Origin: Eubacteriales bacterium | GTDB lineage: Bacteria; Bacillota; Clostridia; Peptostreptococcales; Anaerovoracaceae | Length of the DNA stretch: 64,000 nt | Reading direction: 5' to 3' | Assembly (NCBI GenBank): GCA_028693645.1 | Contig: JAQUUY010000002.1 | Coordinates: 1-64,000, forward strand | Part shown: piece after piece, positions 39,196 to 48,827 of the stretch | Layout of the letters: each line of letters opens with the position of its first letter | Numbering within the stretch: position 1 is the first letter of the stretch | The notes under the pieces: model-generated | The model's input: the letters and a program-made list of their open reading frames with translations, nothing else | What the model was told of the DNA's origin: nothing | Database searches by the model: none | Program-made: the position numbers and the translations under genes

Positions 39196-39314
39196 AATAA
39201 GCCTCCTTCTTTTCATATCATACGACTTCCACCAACGCTTAGTCATTCTGATATTTTTTGGACGATAGCGGCGACTTCCGAACATTATTATACCATATTT
39301 TTTATATGATTGAT

Positions 39315-40304
39315 TTATATAATCGATTTTCTGATTTCTTCTGCTGATCTCGTTGACAAATAGGCAGGCGCAATATCCGCTACTGTTTTAGCTCCCGAAA
39401 CGCCCTCCTGATTCAAACGATAGGCCGCTCTTGAATACGCAATCAGAACATTTGCTGTAAAATCCGGATTGGAATCCAGCTCCATTTTATATTCAATTGT
39501 ATGATTGTGTTCCTCATTCAGGCCTGTTTTTCCGTAGCGAATTACGATTCCGCCATGGGGAAGACCTGCATGATTCTTTTCCAGTTCTTCTGCTGTAATA
39601 AAATGCACTTCCGTGTCGTAATCAGAAAAATAATCGGGCATCGTAACGATATCTTGCTCGATTTTCGCTTTGTCAGCGCCTTCCTCCGCGACGACAAAAC
39701 ACTCTCTTTTGTGCTTTTCCCTTGTCGTAAATTCGGGATTTTCGCCCCGTCTTACTGCATCAATTGCACTTTCAATGGGAACGGTATATTGCTTGGCATC
39801 TTTAACTCCGCTGACTCTTCTGATGGCATCGGAATGACCTTGACTGACGCCTTTCCCCCAAAATGTATAAGTATTCCCTTCAGGTAAAATCGCTTCGGCG
39901 AAAAGTCTGATCAAAGAAAACATTCCCGGATCCCAACCACTTGAAACGATACCAATTTTGCCTGCCTTGCTCGCATTGATGTCGATTGCATTATAATAAT
40001 CCGGAATCTTCGCGTGCGTGTCATAACCGTCAACGGTATTGAACATGCTTGCAAACAGAGGACCCTGCACAGGCATATCAGACATACTGCCACCGCACAA
40101 TACCATTACGTCGATTTTGTCGGTCATATTTTTTGCATCGTCAACATGGTAAGCCTTTGCGCCGTCTGTGATAATTTTTACCGTAACGGGGTCACGTCTT
40201 GTGAACACTCCGACCAATTCCATATCTTTATTCTGCCGAATTCCCAGTTCAACGCTCTTCCCAAGATTTCCATAACCCACGATCCCGATTCTTATTTTAT
40301 TCAT
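39315..40304 (-). CDS. ddh: meso-Diaminopimelate dehydrogenase
   Basis: 329 aa; IRIGIVGYGNLGKSVELGIRQNKDMELVGVFTRRDP, GWDPGMFSLIRLFAEAILPEGNTYTFWGKGVSQGHSDAIRRV. Confidence 0.94.
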   Translation of the reverse strand: MNKIRIGIVGYGNLGKSVELGIRQNKDMELVGVFTRRDPVTVKIITDGAKAYHVDDAKNMTDKIDVMVLCGGSMSDMPVQGPLFASMFNTVDGYDTHAKIPDYYNAIDINASKAGKIGIVSSGWDPGMFSLIRLFAEAILPEGNTYTFWGKGVSQGHSDAIRRVSGVKDAKQYTVPIESAIDAVRRGENPEFTTREKHKRECFVVAEEGADKAKIEQDIVTMPDYFSDYDTEVHFITAEELEKNHAGLPHGGIVIRYGKTGLNEEHNHTIEYKMELDSNPDFTANVLIAYSRAAYRLNQEGVSGAKTVADIAPAYLSTRSAEEIRKSII

Positions 40305-40413
40305 TTACTGTCTCCTCATATTTATACATTTTCAACGGGATTTATGTGCTATTATACCTAAAAATGCTGTCTCCGACAAGCGGTCAGCTTAAAACTATGG
40401 TTAAAAGTTCTGT

Positions 40414-40442
40414 TTGACAAAGAGAATTCATCTTGTTAGAAT
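40414..40442 (+). promoter_or_regulatory. Promoter for ZTP-riboswitch-controlled transcript
   Basis: TTGACA (40414-40419), 17-bp spacer, TAGAAT (40437-40442). Confidence 0.65.
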
Positions 40443-40458
40443 CAAATTAATAGAAAAG

Positions 40459-40527
40459 CAATATGGAACTGACGGATTAGTGGAAATAACCACATGGACC
40501 ATATTGGATAAAGTCGACCGTCTGGGC
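40459..40527 (+). ncRNA. ZTP (pfl) riboswitch aptamer, copy 1
   Basis: CAATATGG/CCATATTG P1, GGAACTGACGG, AGTGGAAATAACCAC hairpin, GTCGACCGTCTGGGC 3' domain; ACGG/CCGT pseudoknot possible. Confidence 0.85.
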
Positions 40528-40558
40528 AATGTTTTCTTTGTTCAGGGCGGTTTTTTTT
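40517..40558 (+). terminator. Intrinsic terminator overlapping the 3' domain of ZTP aptamer 1
   Basis: ACCGTCTGGGCAA pairs with TTGTTCAGGGCGGT (one bulge, some G-U), followed by a T tract. Confidence 0.78.
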
Positions 40559-40589
40559 ATTATCCGGAGCAAGAAAACAACTAAAAAAT

Positions 40590-40658
40590 CCTATGGAACT
40601 GACGGATACTAGTGGAAAAACCACGTGAACCATAGGTGTTGAAGCCGACCGTCTGGGC
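40590..40658 (+). ncRNA. ZTP (pfl) riboswitch aptamer, copy 2
   Basis: CCTATGG/CCATAGG P1, GGAACTGACGG, AGTGGAAAAACCACGT hairpin, GCCGACCGTCTGGGC 3' domain. Confidence 0.88.
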
Positions 40659-40695
40659 AAAGAGGAATCACTCTGCTCAGATGGTCTATTTTATT
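40648..40695 (+). terminator. Terminator-like hairpin overlapping ZTP aptamer 2
   Basis: ACCGTCTGGGC pairs fully (with G-U) with GCTCAGATGGT, extended by AGAG/CTCT; followed by CTATTTTATTT. Confidence 0.65.
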
Positions 40696-40739
40696 TCCGA
40701 GCAGCCTCTTTCCACTTGTTGTAAGAAGGAGATGTTCGC

Positions 40740-41969
40740 ATGAAAAATCGTTGGTTGATCGCGTTATCTGCAATTGGAATCCATATCTGCATTGGCAGTG
40801 TCTACGCTTGGAGCGTTTTGACAAAACCAATCATGAGCCAGATGGGGTTTAGTCTAAAATCAACACAATGGACCTTTTCACTTGCCATTCTGTTTCTCGG
40901 CCTATCAGCAGCCTTTCTTGGAGGATTCGTTGAAAAAATGGGACCGCGAAAATCAGGGCTTTTGTCGGCATGCCTATTTGGCGCAGGCATGCTTGGAACC
41001 GGCTTAGCAATCTATTTGGGCAGTCTTCCCCTGATGTATCTATTCTATGGCGTGATTGGGGGAATGGGTCTTGGAATCGGCTACATTACACCGGTGTCAA
41101 CTTTGGTAAAGTGGTTTCCGAATCGTCGCGGTTTCGCCACAGGTCTTGCCATTATGGGCTTCGGATTTGCAAGCTTACTTGCCGGGCCAATTATGCAGCG
41201 CTTGATTGGATCCTATGGTCTAGTGCTTACATTTGTAATCTTAGGAATCATTTATTTGGCTATCATGGTTGCCGCTTCGCTGTATCTTGCTCCGCCGAAA
41301 AAGACAGAAACGTCCCTTGTAAATTCGCCGGTTCAGAAAACCACGAATTCTCTGACTCAGTTCACCGCAAAAGAAGTTCTTCGGGCATGGCAGTTTTACG
41401 CCCTCTGGTGCATCTTTTTTATCAATATCACCTGTGGGATTGGCCTCCTCAGCGTTGCCTCCCCTATGGCACAGGATGTAGCAAACCTGTCGCCTCAAGC
41501 GGCAGCCTCCATGGTCGGTCTGATCGGCCTGTTTAATGGACTCGGTCGAATTGCTTGGGCTTCTGTTTCAGACTACATTGGCCGGGGAACAACATATATT
41601 GCCTTCTTTTCCATTCAAATAATAGCCTTCTATCAATTATCTTCCACTACAAATGCTTTCGCCTTCCAACTCTTGGTTCTTCTTATCATTACTTGTTACG
41701 GGGGTGGATTTGCTGCGATGCCCGCATATCTCAGTGATTGTTTCGGTACCAAAGAATTGAGTGCGATTCATGGCAAAATCCTTACTGCTTGGGCTTCTGC
41801 CGGAATCGTCGGCCCCTTACTTGTCGCATGGATTCGAGAAGAAACCAGCAGTTATACAAGCACCTTGCATATTTTTTCAATCTGCTTTGTATTTTCCTTG
41901 CTCATTGCAATTTACTTGAAAGTAAAAACAAGCCCTCAACGCGCAAAAGAACTATGCCCTATCGAATAA
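40740..41969 (+). CDS. MFS transporter, OFA (oxalate/formate antiporter-like) family
   Basis: 409 aa, about 12 TM; IGSVYAWSVLTKPIMSQMGFSLKSTQWTFSLAILFLGLSAAFLGGFVEKMGPRK, GFATGLAIMGFGFASLLAGP. Confidence 0.9.
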   Translation: MKNRWLIALSAIGIHICIGSVYAWSVLTKPIMSQMGFSLKSTQWTFSLAILFLGLSAAFLGGFVEKMGPRKSGLLSACLFGAGMLGTGLAIYLGSLPLMYLFYGVIGGMGLGIGYITPVSTLVKWFPNRRGFATGLAIMGFGFASLLAGPIMQRLIGSYGLVLTFVILGIIYLAIMVAASLYLAPPKKTETSLVNSPVQKTTNSLTQFTAKEVLRAWQFYALWCIFFINITCGIGLLSVASPMAQDVANLSPQAAASMVGLIGLFNGLGRIAWASVSDYIGRGTTYIAFFSIQIIAFYQLSSTTNAFAFQLLVLLIITCYGGGFAAMPAYLSDCFGTKELSAIHGKILTAWASAGIVGPLLVAWIREETSSYTSTLHIFSICFVFSLLIAIYLKVKTSPQRAKELCPIE

Positions 41970-42585
41970 AGTTGGTATAAATAATGCGTTCTCTTTCGGG
42001 TTGTGGAACGCCTGCAGCTTTTCCTGCTTCAATGGATTTCAACAACCATGCCATGTTGTTTCCCAATATACGCATAATCTGCATCCCTTCCACATCCTGT
42101 TTGACCTCTTCAGCGTTGGTTCCATGAACCATATTCCAATACCGAGAGGAAACGACCGGCATATTGCTTATCGTAAAATATTTATTGATTTGATCAAAGG
42201 TCGCAGTAGTCCCTGCACGTCTGGCACTGACAACTGCGGCCGCCGGTTTAAAGGCAAAGGCACCCGTTGTTATGTTGCTGTAGAATAAGCGATCCATGAA
42301 GGAACTCAACATTCCCGCGGCCGAGGCGTAATGTACCGGGCTGCCAAAAATAAAACCATCGGCTTGCAGAACCTTCTGCGAGAAATCATTTACGATATCA
42401 TCAATAACGCATTTTCCGGTTTTCAGACAAGAATGGCATGCCAGGCAGCCGGAAATCGGCTTTTTACCAATATGGAATAGCTCGGTCTCAATTCCTTGCG
42501 CTTGCAAAGCCTCCTCCACTGCGCTCAATGCGGTATACGTACAACCATTCACGTTCGGACTTCCATTCACTAATAATACTTTCAT
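41959..42585 (-). CDS. NADPH-dependent FMN reductase / flavodoxin family protein
   Basis: MKVLLVNGSPNVNGCTYTALSAVEEALQAQGIETELFHIGKKPISGCLACHSCLKTGKCVIDD; start after AAGGAGTG, inside the longer ORF. Confidence 0.9.
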   Translation of the reverse strand: MKVLLVNGSPNVNGCTYTALSAVEEALQAQGIETELFHIGKKPISGCLACHSCLKTGKCVIDDIVNDFSQKVLQADGFIFGSPVHYASAAGMLSSFMDRLFYSNITTGAFAFKPAAAVVSARRAGTTATFDQINKYFTISNMPVVSSRYWNMVHGTNAEEVKQDVEGMQIMRILGNNMAWLLKSIEAGKAAGVPQPERERIIYTNFIR

Positions 42586-42631
42586 CGCCAAACACTCCTT
42601 TCCTTGTTTTACTCTGTTACGAAATGTCGAT

Positions 42632-43414
42632 TTAGAGCCCTTTTGATTCGGGAATGAGCCCGCCGCCATCGAGTACGATTGCTGCGCCTGTAATAAAACC
42701 GGCTTCATCACCGGCAAGATAGGCCGCCAAATAGCCGACATCCTGCGGCACACCAAGACGTCCAACCGGAACACCTTGTCTCAGCAATTCTATAAAATGT
42801 TCCGGATTCTCCGGTTCTTGTTCGTTGGCATATTTTTCAATCATGGGAGTCAGAATGCATCCCGGGCAAATCATATTTGAGGTGATACCGTTGCCGGCAA
42901 ATTCGACCGCCAAACTCTTTCCGAAACCGATTAAAGCGGCTTTGCTCATTGCATACGCGGTATCTCCGCCATCAGAGACATAGTCGCCGGTTACCGATGA
43001 CAGAGTAATGATTCTTCCGTATCCGGCCTTTACCATATACGGCAGCACACACTGGGTAACATTCCAAGGTCCCTTGACATTGATATCCAGATTCGTGTTT
43101 AAATTTTCCTCCGTGGCCTCAAGAAAAGGAGCACATTCCATAACCCCTGCATTATTGACCAGAATATCTATCTTTCCATAGGCGACAATGGTTGCTTCGA
43201 CGGCCGCTTTTACCGCCGCCTTATCTCTTACATCAAGACGAAAACCGATTACATCCCAGCCCTTTTCTTTCATTTCCGCCACAACGCTGTCAACTTCCGG
43301 TCCCCTGCTTGCAACAGCGACCTTTACTCCTTGAGCCGCAAATGCTTCTACGATTCCCAGTCCATTGCCTTTTGTTCCGCCGGTAACGAACGCTACTCTG
43401 TTTTGAAAACTCAT
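42632..43414 (-). CDS. SDR-family oxidoreductase
   Basis: 260 aa; VAFVTGGTKGNGLGIVEAFA, LVNNAGVME, SSVTGDYVSDGGDTAYAMSKAAL. Confidence 0.92.
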   Translation of the reverse strand: MSFQNRVAFVTGGTKGNGLGIVEAFAAQGVKVAVASRGPEVDSVVAEMKEKGWDVIGFRLDVRDKAAVKAAVEATIVAYGKIDILVNNAGVMECAPFLEATEENLNTNLDINVKGPWNVTQCVLPYMVKAGYGRIITLSSVTGDYVSDGGDTAYAMSKAALIGFGKSLAVEFAGNGITSNMICPGCILTPMIEKYANEQEPENPEHFIELLRQGVPVGRLGVPQDVGYLAAYLAGDEAGFITGAAIVLDGGGLIPESKGL

Positions 43415-43479
43415 TTTCTTTCTCCTTCCGCAGTCATCGCGTTATACAACTACTATTTTCCCTAATTTGCTAAGTATAT

Positions 43480-44442
43480 TTAGAACCAGTATTTCGGAAT
43501 AATTTCCGTCGAAATGTCCTTTTCCCGAAACAAGGTCGACACAACTTCCTCATAATCAGCTATGCGCTCTGCTTTTTTAATCCTTTTCGCCTGCTTTGCA
43601 TGGTCCGGAAAAAGCAAAATCATGTAAGACCAGACCTCTTTCATTTTATGCAATAGATGGGTATCCCCGGAAAGCACTTTTTTGTAATCTGCATATATTT
43701 TATCATGGAATTCTTTCACAATCACTTTATCTGTTTTGTTGTCTCCTAAAATTGCGCCGATTAAGCCCGGATTGATGAGCAAGCCCCTCCCGAGCATCAT
43801 CGTGTCTACATCGGGAAAATCGCCGTGGAATCGTTCAAAGTCCTTAACAGAAAAAAGATCGCCGTTATAACAGACGGGATTTTTGCTGAGACTTAATGCT
43901 TCCTTAAACATCGCATGGTTCGGTTTGTTTTTGTAAAAATCTTTTTGTATTCTCGGATGGATAATCAGTTCCTCCATGGGATATTTGTTATAAATCTCTA
44001 TCAACTCATAAAATTCTTCCGGTTCATCTTTTCCTATCCTTGTTTTAATAGATATCTTTGTGACCGCTTCTTCGAAAACTTCTTCCAAAAATGCATTTAG
44101 TTCTTCTCTCATTGCGAGAAATCCTGCTCCTCGGTTTTTGGAAACTACAGTACGATAAGGGCAGCCTAAATTTAGGTTAATCTCGTCGTAGCTCAATTCC
44201 TTGATTTTCTTTGAAGTATGAATGAAATCCTTGGCATTGTTTGTCAGAAGCTGCGGAATCAGCACGATATTACCGTTGTTTTCAGGGAGGATATCCTTCA
44301 ACTCGCGATTTTTGTAGCGATCGCTTTGATTGGCAAAAATAAATGGCGCAAAATATTTATCGACATGATTGAACAAGGAGTGGTGCGCGTTTCGATAAAT
44401 GTAGCCGGTCAGTCCCTCCATTGGGGCAAAATAAAATTTCAT
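43480..44442 (-). CDS. dus: tRNA-dihydrouridine synthase family protein
   Basis: MKFYFAPMEGLTGYIYRNAHH, EINLNLGCPYRTVVSKNRGAGFLA, ISIKTRIG, VCYNGDLFSVKDFERF. Confidence 0.9.
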   Translation of the reverse strand: MKFYFAPMEGLTGYIYRNAHHSLFNHVDKYFAPFIFANQSDRYKNRELKDILPENNGNIVLIPQLLTNNAKDFIHTSKKIKELSYDEINLNLGCPYRTVVSKNRGAGFLAMREELNAFLEEVFEEAVTKISIKTRIGKDEPEEFYELIEIYNKYPMEELIIHPRIQKDFYKNKPNHAMFKEALSLSKNPVCYNGDLFSVKDFERFHGDFPDVDTMMLGRGLLINPGLIGAILGDNKTDKVIVKEFHDKIYADYKKVLSGDTHLLHKMKEVWSYMILLFPDHAKQAKRIKKAERIADYEEVVSTLFREKDISTEIIPKYWF

Positions 44443-44452
44443 AATAGGCCCT

Positions 44453-44890
44453 CTATTCCTCAATCTGCCATTCAGACTCACCGTATTTTATGAAATAGCA
44501 ACCATCTCTCTCAGTTAGATTTTTGCACAGCAAACTAAAACAAGCACGAGACAACTTTGTGTCCGCTTCCCAAAAGAGCGAAACATAGGGTATTTTATTT
44601 TTTATCATGATGTTGCCATTGCCAAGGGGCAAAGAAACTTCTCGCGTGTCATGCAGCTGCAATCGGAGATCACTTCCCTCTTCGCTTAATGAAACTGCAT
44701 AGAAAGGAACATCTTCTACCCTCACAAAATGCTTTTTGTTCTGATAGTCAATATAAAATACACCCTCCTCATCTTTTTTCAGATGAGAGACATACAATAG
44801 AAGGATCTCTTTTCTGCTTGCAAGAATGCCATCAACATACCATTCACCTTCATTATTGATATAAAAATCGGGGTTGCTCAAATACTCCAA
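44453..44890 (-). CDS. DUF1285-like protein
   Basis: 145 aa; NNEGEWYVDGILASRKEILLLYVSHLKKDEEGVFYIDYQNKKHFVRVEDVPFYAVS. Confidence 0.5.
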   Translation of the reverse strand: MEYLSNPDFYINNEGEWYVDGILASRKEILLLYVSHLKKDEEGVFYIDYQNKKHFVRVEDVPFYAVSLSEEGSDLRLQLHDTREVSLPLGNGNIMIKNKIPYVSLFWEADTKLSRACFSLLCKNLTERDGCYFIKYGESEWQIEE

Positions 44891-44946
44891 GATTATTCCT
44901 CCGTTCCCTTGTGCTCATACTTTTTTCAAGAATATTGTAACATATC

Positions 44947-46011
44947 TCACCCAAGGCTACTTAACTTGATGGAAAGGTAGACAATATATGCTGTAACAAA
45001 AACAAATCCCGTTCTCCTTGAAATCCGGCTATAGAAAAAGGCGGGTAAAAATAGCAAGACGGAAGCACTTAGCATGACAAAAAGATCAAAAGAAATGTCC
45101 GCGCTGACCGTTATGGGATGAAGCAGGGCACTGATACCAAGAACAAAAAGAATATTAAAAATGTTGCTACCTATTATGTTGCCAACCGCGATGTCTGTTT
45201 CCTTTTTGTAAACAGCAACTAAACACGTTACCAGTTCTGGGAGTGATGTTCCAAAGGCCACAACAGTGATTCCGATAAACGTTTCGCTCAAACCGAGAAT
45301 GCTTGCGATTTGGACAGCGCCCTTTACAGCTAAATCTGCCCCCCCAATCAAGCACAGCAGCCCAATCAGGAACAAGGCTACCTGCTTCAGTAAAGATTCT
45401 TCTTTGCCGCTGATACTAAGCATATCGGTTTTTTCATCAGAGCCTTTTGCAATTGTATTTTCTTCACATATTTCTTCAAGTAGAACTGCTTCTTGATTAT
45501 CTACATACTCAAAAACTTCACTTTCAAATTCGCTAATAGGCACTTCTTTTTCAAAAGCTTTTTTTGATTTAACAAAAATGTATCCTAAAAATAGTACCAT
45601 TCCTGCCAAAAGAATAATTGCTTCAACCCTTGATAAGGAATAGGAAGTCATAAGCATAATGATTAAACAGAGTTGCACAAAGATAGATATCACGATTTCC
45701 CTTCTTGGGATCGAAGAATCGACTTCAAGGGGAAAGACTAACGCGGTAACGCCAATGACGATTGTAATATTTACAATACTGCTACCGATAACATCGCCCA
45801 AGGTAATCAAATTTTTCCCTTCGATTCCTGAGATTATTCCAATCGCAGCCTCCGGGGCACTTGTGCCGATGGCAATAATAAAAAGGCCGATGATAAATGC
45901 GGGGATTTTTAAGAGCTTCGCTATCTTTGAAGCCGCTTCAACCAAAACATTTGCACCTTTTACTAAAATAACAAGGCCAAGTCCCAACATTATATAATTC
46001 GTAGCACTCAC
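44947..46011 (-). CDS. CaCA-family calcium/sodium exchanger
   Basis: 354 aa; two inverted repeats with FIIGLFIIAIGTSAPEAAIGIISGIEG / GDVIGSSIVNITIVIG and FIGITVVAFGTSLPELVTCLVAVYK / GNIIGSNIFNILFVLG. Confidence 0.93.
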   Translation of the reverse strand: MSATNYIMLGLGLVILVKGANVLVEAASKIAKLLKIPAFIIGLFIIAIGTSAPEAAIGIISGIEGKNLITLGDVIGSSIVNITIVIGVTALVFPLEVDSSIPRREIVISIFVQLCLIIMLMTSYSLSRVEAIILLAGMVLFLGYIFVKSKKAFEKEVPISEFESEVFEYVDNQEAVLLEEICEENTIAKGSDEKTDMLSISGKEESLLKQVALFLIGLLCLIGGADLAVKGAVQIASILGLSETFIGITVVAFGTSLPELVTCLVAVYKKETDIAVGNIIGSNIFNILFVLGISALLHPITVSADISFDLFVMLSASVLLFLPAFFYSRISRRTGFVFVTAYIVYLSIKLSSLG

Positions 46012-46090
46012 CTTCTCTCCCTCGTGTCATTCTGGAAATATTAGTTTTAATTATACTATTCTCTTTCAAAAAATGCCAAGCTTTTGGTTT

Positions 46091-47467
46091 TTAGGAGGCC
46101 ACGACAACAATCCCTGCCACCAAATAAAACACCGCGGCAAGGAGAAAAGGAACCGCGACAAGAGGCAATGCCGTCCGAGCATAGTCAACATTTTTTATTT
46201 GTGCAGAATAACAGGCCAAAGTAACTTCTGATCCAAAAAAGCAAAGACAACTGCTTGCAACAGTCGCTGAAATGATAGCTCCGGAGACCAAAAGCAGATC
46301 GCAATCCAACGCGCGCGCAACCGGAATGATGATAGGAAAGGAAATCGCGCAGATTCCCCAAAAATTCCCCGCGGCAAACCCAAGTGCCGATACAATCAAA
46401 AAAGTGATCACAGGCAAAAACGCCGGACCAACTCCTTTTTGTGCAACTCCGATGACAAAATCCGGCAAGCCAAGCAGGGCATTGATGTCACGCAACATAA
46501 ACGCTACAGTAACGATGCTGATGACCCCCATCATATCCTTGAACCCCGCCAAAGTCTTATCCAAATATTCACCGGCTGTCATCAATTTTTGAGGCAAATA
46601 GAAAATGGCACAAAAAAGCAGGCAAGCCAAGGTTCCATATAGGATTTCTCCACTGACAATGGTGATTCCGGTCATCAAGGTGATAGGGATTAAGAAATTG
46701 AGTACATTTCCTTTTTGCTCAGTCTTCCCCTCGCCTTGCAACTCACCCTCGATTTTTTCAGGAGTCATTGTATCTCCCGTTTCCTTTTGCGCCGATAATT
46801 CCCATACTTTTTTCATTGGCCCAAATTTCGGCAGAATATTGGCTGCATACAATGCCCCACAGAGTAAGGCAAGCAAGGGGTAAAACATATACGGAATCGT
46901 GTGGATAAAAGTAATCAAGCCCATCTCTTTTGTGCTTACACCGGTGGAGACGATTTGAGAAGTCATAAAAACACCCCAAGTAGAAATGGGGACGATGACA
47001 CAGAAGGCTGTTGCGGTGATTCCGCATAGAAAAGCGAGCATTTCGCGTGGAATTCGAAAGCGGTCTGTCGCATTACGCATGGCAGAACCGACGGTGAGAA
47101 TAGAAAGCCAATCATCAATAAAAATAACCATCCCGAAAAACCAAGTCGCAAGCAAAGTCGTTTTTGTTCCCTTGCAAAGCTTTGCTACAATGGTTGAAAA
47201 CCCATACAATCCTCCGGAAGCTTCAAAAAGCGCCACCAAACTTCCAAAGGATCCGCAAACCAACAGAAGCCATATCCACAGATCGCTACCGAGGACTCCA
47301 TATATCACATCAATCCATGGTTTTGCGAATCCTTTTCCGTACAAGATAAAAGCACCTACTAAGGTTCCCGCAAGCAAAGAGGCCGTCGTTCGTTTTGTGA
47401 CGAGAACCAAAACAGTCACTACTACCACCGGTAGCAAACTTAAATACCCGTAATGTTCCATGGCCAA
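46091..47467 (-). CDS. Na+/H+ antiporter NhaC-family protein
   Basis: 458 aa; WFFGMVIFIDDWLSILTVGSAMRNATDRFRIPREMLAFLCGITATAFCVIVPISTWGVF. Confidence 0.88.
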   Translation of the reverse strand: MAMEHYGYLSLLPVVVVTVLVLVTKRTTASLLAGTLVGAFILYGKGFAKPWIDVIYGVLGSDLWIWLLLVCGSFGSLVALFEASGGLYGFSTIVAKLCKGTKTTLLATWFFGMVIFIDDWLSILTVGSAMRNATDRFRIPREMLAFLCGITATAFCVIVPISTWGVFMTSQIVSTGVSTKEMGLITFIHTIPYMFYPLLALLCGALYAANILPKFGPMKKVWELSAQKETGDTMTPEKIEGELQGEGKTEQKGNVLNFLIPITLMTGITIVSGEILYGTLACLLFCAIFYLPQKLMTAGEYLDKTLAGFKDMMGVISIVTVAFMLRDINALLGLPDFVIGVAQKGVGPAFLPVITFLIVSALGFAAGNFWGICAISFPIIIPVARALDCDLLLVSGAIISATVASSCLCFFGSEVTLACYSAQIKNVDYARTALPLVAVPFLLAAVFYLVAGIVVVAS

Positions 47468-47518
47468 TTCCCTCCTTATTTATGCTTTTAAGGCACTCAA
47501 AGATGCTCCATGTTTTCA

Positions 47519-48772
47519 TTATAGCACTTCCATAAAGTAAAGCGAATCCAATAAGTACTTCTGTTGCCAAGTCTCTGCCAGATTCCAAAGCAAGCGTTTC
47601 ATGGCCTTTGTGGAACCGCCCTGACTCACCTTGTTTAGGTTTTGCTGAACGCGCAATCGAGTCTTCTCATCCGCCAATTCCCTGAAATAACCCCACACAT
47701 GCTGTGCGGCATTCACCGCATTTCCAGCTGTGACCGGAGTCTCCATCGCCTCATCAATCAATTGGTAAAACGCAGAGAGCGGATATGACGTCTTGTCTTT
47801 CAAAAGTTGCCTGATCTCATTATAACTATTTGGCGAACGTTCGAGGACCAAATATTTATAACGCTCCCATTCCTTTTCTAATCTTTGAATTTTCGGTGCG
47901 GCAATGGCATTAATACATTTTATCGCAGATAAATTTTTGTCCTTTACTTCCAACATGATGTCCATATCCTGTTGGGGCAGAGCGGAATAAAATTCTAAAA
48001 AATCATCAACAGCCAGTGTCGCAGAATGCGCACCGGCTCGTTTTTCTTTATCGGCTTGAGAGTAATGCAATTTGGGGACTCCGTCGCTTGCTTTCCAAGT
48101 CTCACTGCAACCATGAATCCATTCCGACACCGAACGGGAGTTGTCGCAATTCACTTGATGATGAAGGTTGTCAAACACAACGGGAATGCATTCGCTTTCG
48201 CCGATGCGAAGCACATCGGATATGGTATATTGACGATCGTCGTTTTCGATTACAAGTCGCTTTTGCACGTTTGCATCCAAACAATGGTATTGCTTAATAA
48301 AACGTTTCGTCGCAGCATCCTTATCTCCATAAACGCCCCCGATGTGAAGAATCAGTTTATGTTCTCCACCGAGCCCCATTGCATCCAAAAACCGCGTATG
48401 GTAATGCAAATCGTCGATTGCCCGCGCCACGACGGCTTCATCCGTTGAATTCAGTACGGTATATTGCCCCGGATGCATCGAAAGGCGAATGCCGTTTGCC
48501 ATTGCCTTTTGGCCGAGTTCCTGGAGTTTATCGCCGAATTCCTCCCACCAACGCAATGTGTTTACAGAGTGCGAGCCAAAGGGAATGATATCTGAGCTGA
48601 TACGAAACAGCTTGATGCCGTTTTGTATGTTATAGTCTACTATTCTGTTGAGCGATTCCAAGTTCGTTTCAATTATGCTTCTCAAAACATCAGGAGTCGC
48701 ATTTTTCATGCTGCAAGTCCTCTGTTTTGTGCCTGGGACGCCCACCGTCAGGCATGCGTAGCCAATATTCAT
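47519..48772 (-). CDS. uvsE: UV damage endonuclease UvdE/UvsE
   Basis: 417 aa; MNIGYACLTVGVPGTKQRTC, LFRISSDIIPFGSH, RLSMHPGQYTVLNS, HIGGVYGDKDAATKRF, LVIENDDRQYTISDVL. Confidence 0.95.
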   Translation of the reverse strand: MNIGYACLTVGVPGTKQRTCSMKNATPDVLRSIIETNLESLNRIVDYNIQNGIKLFRISSDIIPFGSHSVNTLRWWEEFGDKLQELGQKAMANGIRLSMHPGQYTVLNSTDEAVVARAIDDLHYHTRFLDAMGLGGEHKLILHIGGVYGDKDAATKRFIKQYHCLDANVQKRLVIENDDRQYTISDVLRIGESECIPVVFDNLHHQVNCDNSRSVSEWIHGCSETWKASDGVPKLHYSQADKEKRAGAHSATLAVDDFLEFYSALPQQDMDIMLEVKDKNLSAIKCINAIAAPKIQRLEKEWERYKYLVLERSPNSYNEIRQLLKDKTSYPLSAFYQLIDEAMETPVTAGNAVNAAQHVWGYFRELADEKTRLRVQQNLNKVSQGGSTKAMKRLLWNLAETWQQKYLLDSLYFMEVL

Positions 48773-48827
48773 CTTTGAATCCCCCTGTTCATTCCACTAT
48801 TAGTGACACAAAAATCTATCAGAGAAT

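Noticed and set aside
40442-40660. 72-aa minus-strand ORF
   Set aside because: Covers the tandem ZTP aptamers on the opposite strand; sequence is better explained by RNA structure.
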